Shown here: in pieces, positions 6,257 through 10,843 of the stretch
Position numbering within the stretch: position 1 is the first letter of the stretch
Layout of the letters: each line of letters begins with the position of its first letter
NCBI GenBank assembly: GCA_902493155.1
Contig: CABUOE010000066.1
Location: 1 to 10,843, forward strand
DNA length: 10,843 bases
Source: an uncultured Eubacteriales bacterium
GTDB lineage: Bacteria; Bacillota; Clostridia; Oscillospirales; Ruminococcaceae
Direction: 5' to 3'
Notes under the pieces: generated by a model
Told to the model about the DNA's origin: nothing
What the model saw: only the letters and a program-made list of their open reading frames with translations
Databases searched by the model: none
Position numbers and translations under genes: made by a program

Positions 6257-7343
6257 CAGCACCTCCCTTCGGTTCAGGTTGCTTTACTTTCTGAGAAATC
6301 AGCAGCGCAATGGACACAAGGGGCAGAAAAACAAAAATGGGGATGACGCTGAACATCGCGCTGTACAGCCCGCTGGCCGCCCCTTTGTCCATCCCGCAGA
6401 GCATGCCGCCTACGAGCACCAAAATGCCCAGAAACGGCAGCACGAAGCGGTGCTTCTTCACCGGCATCAGGCTTTGGAACAGCTCCACCGCCGCCCAGAG
6501 AAACAGCCCCATCCGCACAAAGGCCGTCAGCACCCAGATGCTCATGTGTACCGCGTCCAACCGCTGGAAAATAGAGATTTTCGCCAGCGTCCCTACGGTG
6601 TAGAAGGGAAAGGCCTCCCCTTCCGCCAACTGCCCCAGCACCGCGGAAATCAAAAAGACGATGATTTCCAAAATGAGGGAGGACAGAAGCAGATAGTAAA
6701 GGGCGCCCCGCTTTCGTCCCCCGTTCTTCCCCAGATTCGGAAGCAAAACGGCAAACAAAAGGATTTCCGGCGACCGGGCCGTCAGGTTGACGGCGATGCG
6801 GAGCACTTCGCCAAATCCCCCCGTCCCAAGCGGTCGGATAAAGATAGGGGTTATCTGCTGCCAGTTGCCGAGAAAGGCAAACGCCACTCCGCAGACAAAG
6901 ACGATAAAGATGATAAACCCGCACCTTGCGATGCTCTCCACTCCCAGATGGGCGGCATAGGCAGCCGCCAGAGTAAGGGTCAGGATGAAAAAGATGGGCG
7001 ACGACTCCGGATAGATGGCGTTGACCATAAACTGCTCGGTGGAAAATACCGTCAATACGGCGGAAAGCAGGAAATAGACGCCGCAGAGCAAGGCAAGAAT
7101 TGCCCCGCCCTTCCCCCAGAGGGAATATCCAGCGGTAATGAGGCTCGTCCCCTGCCTGCGGGAAAGAAACAGCGCGGGCAGCATCAGCACAAACTGCATC
7201 AGCGCCGACAGCGGAATCGCCCACAGGTAGGCCATGCCGTAGCTGTCCCCTGTCCCTAAGAGGATGCCGTTTAAGGTGTAGAACATCCGGCTCAGCGTCA
7301 GAAGCATGATGAGCTGCGACATGGATATTTTTGGTTTTAGCAA
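6243..7343 (-). CDS. gerB: GerB-family germinant-receptor permease subunit
   Basis: This 366-residue, highly hydrophobic protein has about ten TM segments and belongs to the endospore GerAB branch of the APC transporter superfamily. Family marks are KISMSQLIMLLTLSRMF at the start, GVESIARCGFIIF in the middle, RSPEILLFAVLLPNL, and FQRLDAVHMSIWVLTAFVRM. GerB subunits are the germinant-binding part of the receptor in the spore inner membrane. The start is a TTG at 7343, placing KIS near the N-terminus as in the family, with GGGGG about 8 nt upstream. The later ATG at 7322 has no such site. The gap from gerA is 47 nt and it overlaps gerC. The C-terminus is a short acidic tail (GGADDED). Confidence 0.92.
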   Translation of the reverse strand: MLKPKISMSQLIMLLTLSRMFYTLNGILLGTGDSYGMAYLWAIPLSALMQFVLMLPALFLSRRQGTSLITAGYSLWGKGGAILALLCGVYFLLSAVLTVFSTEQFMVNAIYPESSPIFFILTLTLAAAYAAHLGVESIARCGFIIFIVFVCGVAFAFLGNWQQITPIFIRPLGTGGFGEVLRIAVNLTARSPEILLFAVLLPNLGKNGGRKRGALYYLLLSSLILEIIVFLISAVLGQLAEGEAFPFYTVGTLAKISIFQRLDAVHMSIWVLTAFVRMGLFLWAAVELFQSLMPVKKHRFVLPFLGILVLVGGMLCGMDKGAASGLYSAMFSVIPIFVFLPLVSIALLISQKVKQPEPKGGADDED

Positions 7344-7390
7344 AATATGATCCCCCTTTCCGCCCTGCGGCGGATTCTAAGCCCTACCCC

Positions 7391-8872
7391 CTATTTCCCC
7401 AGCCGGCTGCCCCTCAGCTTCTGCACCGTGTGGGTACTCTTTTGCAGCACCTTCCAGCTGGAACGGACAAAAACGTCCCGCATGGCTTTGGGTGAAAACG
7501 GCGAGATAGGCGAAGTGAACGGAACCCCAAAATTGTTGAGGCGGCAGGCATTGCACAAAAGCACCGCACTGGCAATGGTCATGCCGTAAAGGCCTGTGAG
7601 TCCCCCAATGACGATGAACAAAAACCGCAGCACTGCCACCGGCTCATAGAGAGACGGCACCACAAAGGAACTGATGGCGGTCAGGGCCACCACCATGACC
7701 ATAGGCGACCCGATGAGCCCTGCCGTCACCGCCGCGTCGCCGATGACCAGCGCCCCTACGATGCCCACAGCGTGCCCCACCGGCCGCGGGAGCCGCAGCC
7801 CCGCCTCCCGCATAATTTCATAAATAAAGTGGATGATGAGAGCCGACAGCATCAGCGGAAAAGGCGTCGTCTCCTCGGCAGAGGCGATGTTGAAGAGAAG
7901 TGCGTGGGGCAGCGCCTCCGGATGGAAGGTGGCTAAGGCCACATAAAGCCCCGGCAGATAGATGGTAAACAGAAAAGAAGAATACTTTAACAGCCGAATG
8001 AAGGTGGCAAAATACGGCCGGTGGGCGTAGTCGTCAAAGCTCTGGAAATTCTCGTTGAACAGATACGGAACGATGAGGACGTAAGGCGTCCCGTCCAGCA
8101 TGATGGCCACCCGGCCTTCTAGAATTTTTGCCACCAGTGTGTCCGGCCGCTCCGTCACCCCTACTTCGCTGAAGAGAGACAGCGCCTTTCCTTCCAAAAA
8201 GGGCTGCAGATACCCGGTGTCCAGCACCACGTCCAGCTTGATTTCCTGAAGCCGCCGCCTGATTTCCCGCAGCAGTTCCTGTGAAACCACATCGGTTTTG
8301 TAGATGAGGCAGGCGTCGGTTTTGCTCTGCTCCCCCAGCTGGAAACTCTCAAATTTCAGCTTGTCGGACTTGATTCTCCGCCGCACCATGGTGAGGTTGA
8401 TCTTAATGGGTTCGGTAAACCCTTCCCGGGACCCTCGTTCGTTCACCTCGCTGGACGGCTCCGAGATGGAGCGGAAGTTGAACCCCTGCGCCCCTAATGC
8501 GATCCCCCTGGCGATGCCGTCGATGATGATGACCACGAAGCCGGACATGGCCATTTTGAACACTTCGTCAAAGAGGAAAACGTCCTTCATGTCCGCCGCC
8601 ATAACCGTCTGCTTTTCGATAAAGTCGTAAATATCCTCCGGCGCAGCATTTTGGGGAAACTTTTCGTTGAGCAGCGGGCGGACAATGAGGTTTGCAAGTA
8701 TCGCTAAACTCACCATCCCCTCGATCATCACAAAGCTCACCCGGATGTCGTTGATGTACAAATCCCGCACCATAAAATCCGCCGTGTTGTCTAACCGCGC
8801 CCGCATTTCAATCAGATTGTCGTTCAAGTCTGTACTCAAATGTACCTTTTGCTGTTTTTCCTCTTGTTTCAT
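7391..8872 (-). CDS. gerA: GerA-family germinant-receptor subunit
   Basis: This is a protein of about 493 residues in the GerA/SpoVAF family. The N-terminal soluble half has the typical phrases EPSSEVNERGSREGF, NLTMVRRRIKSDKL, RPDTLVAKILEGRVAIMLDG and TPYVLIVPYLF. The membrane half (from about residue 280) carries about five to six TM segments, with AEETTPFPLMLSA, EIMREAGLRLPRPVGHAVGI and VGALVIGDAAVTAGL. GerA proteins form oligomeric ion channels in the spore inner membrane that open on germinant binding. The start is uncertain: ATG 8872 has GGAAGG 12 nt upstream, ATG 8884 has that site immediately adjacent, and TTG 8905 has none. The presence of gerB and gerC downstream favours a true receptor over a lone SpoVAF, but the gene neighbours a DUF421 gene as SpoVAF does functionally. 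Confidence 0.92.
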   Translation of the reverse strand: MKQEEKQQKVHLSTDLNDNLIEMRARLDNTADFMVRDLYINDIRVSFVMIEGMVSLAILANLIVRPLLNEKFPQNAAPEDIYDFIEKQTVMAADMKDVFLFDEVFKMAMSGFVVIIIDGIARGIALGAQGFNFRSISEPSSEVNERGSREGFTEPIKINLTMVRRRIKSDKLKFESFQLGEQSKTDACLIYKTDVVSQELLREIRRRLQEIKLDVVLDTGYLQPFLEGKALSLFSEVGVTERPDTLVAKILEGRVAIMLDGTPYVLIVPYLFNENFQSFDDYAHRPYFATFIRLLKYSSFLFTIYLPGLYVALATFHPEALPHALLFNIASAEETTPFPLMLSALIIHFIYEIMREAGLRLPRPVGHAVGIVGALVIGDAAVTAGLIGSPMVMVVALTAISSFVVPSLYEPVAVLRFLFIVIGGLTGLYGMTIASAVLLCNACRLNNFGVPFTSPISPFSPKAMRDVFVRSSWKVLQKSTHTVQKLRGSRLGK

Positions 8873-8914
8873 CGGCGTTTTCATCCTTCCAAACCGTTCT
8901 ATCAAAAGCGTTCT

Positions 8915-8944
8915 GCATAATTTTCATGCTCTGTAGGGATACTA
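8915..8944 (+). promoter_or_regulatory. SigG-like promoter for DUF421-DUF4363
   Basis: On the plus strand GCATA (8915-8919) is exactly 18 bp from GATACTA (8938-8944). Against gHATR-N18-CATXHTA only the first base of the -10 differs. It lies about 110 bp before the DUF421 start and faces the gerA promoter. This is a pattern match only. Confidence 0.45.
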
Positions 8945-8966
8945 ACCAAAGCCATAATCTAAATAT

Positions 8967-8996
8967 CAGTATGTTCGATTCAAAAGGGTTTTATGC
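8967..8996 (-). promoter_or_regulatory. SigG-like promoter for the gerABC operon
   Basis: On the minus strand GCATA (8992-8996) is exactly 18 bp from CATACTG (8967-8973). The commonly cited B. subtilis SigG consensus is gHATR-N18-CATXHTA, so only the last base differs. It would give a leader of about 75-90 nt to gerA and fits forespore expression, as known for gerA operons. This is a pattern match only. Confidence 0.55.
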
Positions 8997-9054
8997 GCCC
9001 TGGTTTCAGCAAAACGGTGGTCTCCAGCCTAACCGGAAAGGAAGAGAGTTATCG

Positions 9055-9750
9055 ATGATCGTATTTATCCGTGCCATTTTGCTTTACATCCTCATTATTT
9101 TTTCCTTGCGCCTCATGGGAAAGCGACAGTTGGGGGAACTCCAGCCGTCGGAGCTTGTCATCACCATCCTCATCTCCAACATCGCCTCCCTCCCCATCGA
9201 GGACACCTCGATTCCCATGGCCATGGGCGCCGTTCCCATCATCGTTTTGGTGGGATTTGAGCTGATTATCTCCACCATCTCGCTCCACTCGAAGAAGTTC
9301 CGCTCCGTCCTTTCCGGCAAACCCATGATTATCATTTATAACGGCATCATCGACCAAAAGGCCATGAAGGAACTCCGTTTTTCCGTCGACGACCTGATGG
9401 AAACCCTTCGCGGAAGCGGCGTCTTCGACGTGCGGGAGGTTTCCTACGCCATCGTCGAAACCACCGGTAAGGTGAGCATCCTGCAAAAGTTCAAGTACCA
9501 AACCGCCACCGCCGAGATGCTGGAACTAAAGGGCAAAGACCCCGACCCGCCCACCGTAGTTATCAGCGACGGCGTCATCCTGCAAAACGCCCTTCAGTCC
9601 TACGAGCTGAGCGAGCGGTGGCTTTACAAAACCCTGGAACAAAACCACCTCGCCGCCAAGGATGTTTTCCTCATGACCGCCGACCACAACGCAAACTACT
9701 ATATCATTCCCAAGGACTGCGCAAAAGTCAAAGGCCCCATCGAAAATTAG
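9055..9750 (+). CDS. DUF421 (YetF/FigP-family) membrane protein
   Basis: This 231-residue protein matches the length and layout of the YetF family. Three N-terminal hydrophobic segments lie at about 2-20, 33-48 and 57-77, with the hallmark LRLMGKRQLGELQPSELVIT between the first two. Two soluble repeats follow, each with the family's beta-rich core: KPMIIIYNGIIDQKAMKELR then FSVDDLMETLR, and PTVVISDGVILQNAL. ATG 9055 is chosen because a purine-rich GGAAAGGAAGAGAG lies just upstream and the TM segment follows directly. The frame open back to 8926 crosses promoter sequence and codes for an unlikely leader. In B. subtilis the DUF421 protein FigP (YetF) forms an ion channel with the GerA paralogue SpoVAF and boosts germination. 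Divergence from gerABC suggests a similar spore role here. Confidence 0.9.
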   Translation: MIVFIRAILLYILIIFSLRLMGKRQLGELQPSELVITILISNIASLPIEDTSIPMAMGAVPIIVLVGFELIISTISLHSKKFRSVLSGKPMIIIYNGIIDQKAMKELRFSVDDLMETLRGSGVFDVREVSYAIVETTGKVSILQKFKYQTATAEMLELKGKDPDPPTVVISDGVILQNALQSYELSERWLYKTLEQNHLAAKDVFLMTADHNANYYIIPKDCAKVKGPIEN

Positions 9751-9782
9751 CGGCAACTTTGCAGCGGAAAGGAAGGATTTAC

Positions 9783-10154
9783 TTGAAACGTCTCGTCATC
9801 TGCATTATGAGCGTCATCGTCGCCGGAAGCGTCTATTCCCTCTTCTGGCTCAAAAACTACAGTGAGAAAACAGCGGCCCAGCTGACCGTCATCTCCGATA
9901 CCGCAAAAAGCGACCCCCAAAAGGCCTCCGAAGACCTGGAAAAGCTTCAGCGGGAATGGGATAAGACCAAAAGTTATATCGGCGTATTTGTCCACGAATC
10001 GCCGCTCAATACCTTCTCAGAATGTCTGGATGAATGTAAAGCTCTCCTGCGGCAGGAGTATTCCGACGAATTTCAGGTAAAAATCGAGAAGGCCATCAGC
10101 GCAGTGGCGGATATTTATAAAAAGGAATTGCCCACGCTGGAAAATGTGCTGTAG
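9783..10154 (+). CDS. DUF4363-like single-TM protein
   Basis: This 123-residue protein starts at a TTG (9783) preceded by AAGGAAGGA 5 nt upstream. It begins with a basic residue pair and one hydrophobic segment at about 4-22, a signal anchor. The rest is helical and charged, and is predicted outside the cytoplasmic membrane. The sequence fits DUF4363, a family of unknown function that often follows DUF421 genes in Clostridia. It starts 32 bp after the DUF421 stop with no hairpin between, so the two are probably one transcript. A role as partner or regulator of the DUF421 protein is inferred from this pairing only. A frame open further upstream, from 9618, overlaps DUF421 and has no ribosome site. 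Confidence 0.8.
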   Translation: MKRLVICIMSVIVAGSVYSLFWLKNYSEKTAAQLTVISDTAKSDPQKASEDLEKLQREWDKTKSYIGVFVHESPLNTFSECLDECKALLRQEYSDEFQVKIEKAISAVADIYKKELPTLENVL

Positions 10155-10161
10155 ATAAGAC

Positions 10162-10200
10162 AAAATCCTCAGGGAGCCTTAGCGCTGCCCTGGGGATTTT
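10162..10200. terminator. Bidirectional terminator between convergent genes
   Basis: The stem pairs 10162-10168 with 10194-10200 (AAAATCC/GGATTTT), continues through one T-G wobble, then 10170-10174 with 10188-10192 (CAGGG/CCCTG). The A run on one side and T run on the other allow it to work on both strands. It lies 7 bp after the DUF4363 stop and 4 bp past the end of the araC-type gene. Confidence 0.8.
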
Positions 10201-10204
10201 CCAT

Positions 10205-10843
10205 TTAAAAGGATTTGATATCCAAAAGTTTTCCCTCCCTGTATAGCCGGCGGTATTCCCCGGGCGTCTCGCCATAGGTAAGGTGAAACATTTTGATATA
10301 GTAGCTGTCATTTTGAAAGCCCGCCGCTTCTCCAATAGCGGCAACGCTTTTTTCCGTGGTCATCAGCATCGCCCGTGACTTTTCCAATCGAAAAAAGCAC
10401 AGGTATTGGCTAAAGGTTTGGCTGAAATGCTTCTTAAAGGTTCGGCAAAAATAGCAATTATTCAGAAACAGGGCTTCAGCCACGTCTTTGGAGGTAATAG
10501 GCTCGTGAAAATGCTTTTCGATGTAACGGATCACCTTGCAGCAAAAATCCTTCTCCCGGTCAAAAGAAAGGTTGGTCGGAAGATAACCTCCTGCTTTCAG
10601 CTTGCCGAACAGAAGCATCATATACCCCGTTACCTCCAGCACCCAGCCCTCTTTCTGATCCTGAAAAGTTCTCAAGGCTCCGTCGACGTACTGCCGCAGT
10701 TCGGATGCGCTCTCTCCCGAAATAATGGGAGTAACCACTAAGCGCCCCGATTCCAGGTCCTCCTGAAGATGACCGTCTCCCAGCAAAGCTAGGTCAAAGC
10801 AGATGCAGGCGTCAGAAAACTTTCCATCGTCACAAAACTGAAT
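10205..10843 (-). CDS. AraC-family transcriptional regulator (5' partial)
   Basis: The frame is open from the stop at 10205 to the right edge, so the N-terminus is missing (212 residues seen). The C-terminal 100 residues are a typical AraC/XylS double helix-turn-helix: VIRYIEKHFHEPITSKDVAE, then CRTFKKHFSQTFSQYLCFFR, then AAIGEAAGFQNDSYYIKMF and YGETPGEYRR. The part before it (CICFDLALLGDGHLQEDLES) resembles the end of the N-terminal cupin-like ligand domain of sugar-type AraC regulators. It should bind DNA in response to a small molecule, probably for a sugar or other metabolic operon beyond the right edge. It converges on the DUF4363 gene and is separated from it by a terminator, so nothing suggests it controls the germination genes. 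Confidence 0.92.
   Translation of the reverse strand: MQFCDDGKFSDACICFDLALLGDGHLQEDLESGRLVVTPIISGESASELRQYVDGALRTFQDQKEGWVLEVTGYMMLLFGKLKAGGYLPTNLSFDREKDFCCKVIRYIEKHFHEPITSKDVAEALFLNNCYFCRTFKKHFSQTFSQYLCFFRLEKSRAMLMTTEKSVAAIGEAAGFQNDSYYIKMFHLTYGETPGEYRRLYREGKLLDIKSF

Noticed and set aside
6274..7224. Minus-strand frame of 316 codons overlapping gerB in another frame
   Set aside because: It is a shadow of gerB in a GC-rich region, with a Gly/Arg/Ala-rich product and no start signal.
6156..7259. Plus-strand frame of 367 codons opposite gerB
   Set aside because: The product is rich in His, Gln, Arg and Lys with no recognisable domain, as expected for the antisense of a hydrophobic membrane protein. 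gerB on the other strand is certain.
8926..9054. 43-residue N-terminal extension of the DUF421 protein
   Set aside because: It crosses the predicted promoters, has no ribosome site and would precede the first TM segment with an unlikely polar leader. ATG 9055 gives the family's normal length.

Overview
The window reads as a chromosomal segment of a spore-forming, Clostridia-like Firmicute with moderate GC content, possibly Oscillospirales or a related order. The evidence is a complete gerA-gerB-gerC germinant-receptor operon, a DUF421/DUF4363 pair, strong Shine-Dalgarno sites, several TTG starts and SigA-type promoters. No rRNA, tRNA, CRISPR array, insertion sequence or phage gene was seen.

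Left region (1-4605, minus strand): a three-gene operon behind a near-consensus SigA promoter. The order of transcription is an SPFH/Band-7 protein of the B. subtilis YdjI type with three C-terminal zinc ribbons, then a four-TM membrane protein, then a large multidomain TIR protein that runs off the left edge. The TIR protein has an N-terminal zinc ribbon, a TIR domain that keeps the NADase-type glutamate, TPR-like repeats, a basic coiled coil, one TM helix and an outside DUF6273-like domain. It is laid out like a transmembrane receptor with a cytoplasmic TIR effector. This is the most interesting part of the window and a candidate uncharacterised membrane-surveillance or defence system. The last part of the TIR gene is clearly richer in A+T than the rest.

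Middle region (4606-5063): AT-rich upstream sequence, two strong hairpin terminators, and a small DUF3006-like gene (54 aa) with its own promoter.

Right-centre region (5069-10154): gerA, gerB and gerC on the minus strand, and divergently a DUF421 (YetF/FigP-type) gene followed by a DUF4363 gene. The shared intergenic region holds two matches to the forespore SigG consensus, one on each strand and facing each other. GerA, GerB and GerC would form an inner-membrane germinant receptor. The DUF421 protein could be a partner channel or modulator, by analogy with SpoVAF-FigP.

Right edge (10162-10843): a bidirectional terminator separates DUF4363 from a convergent AraC-family regulator that is cut at its N-terminus by the window edge.
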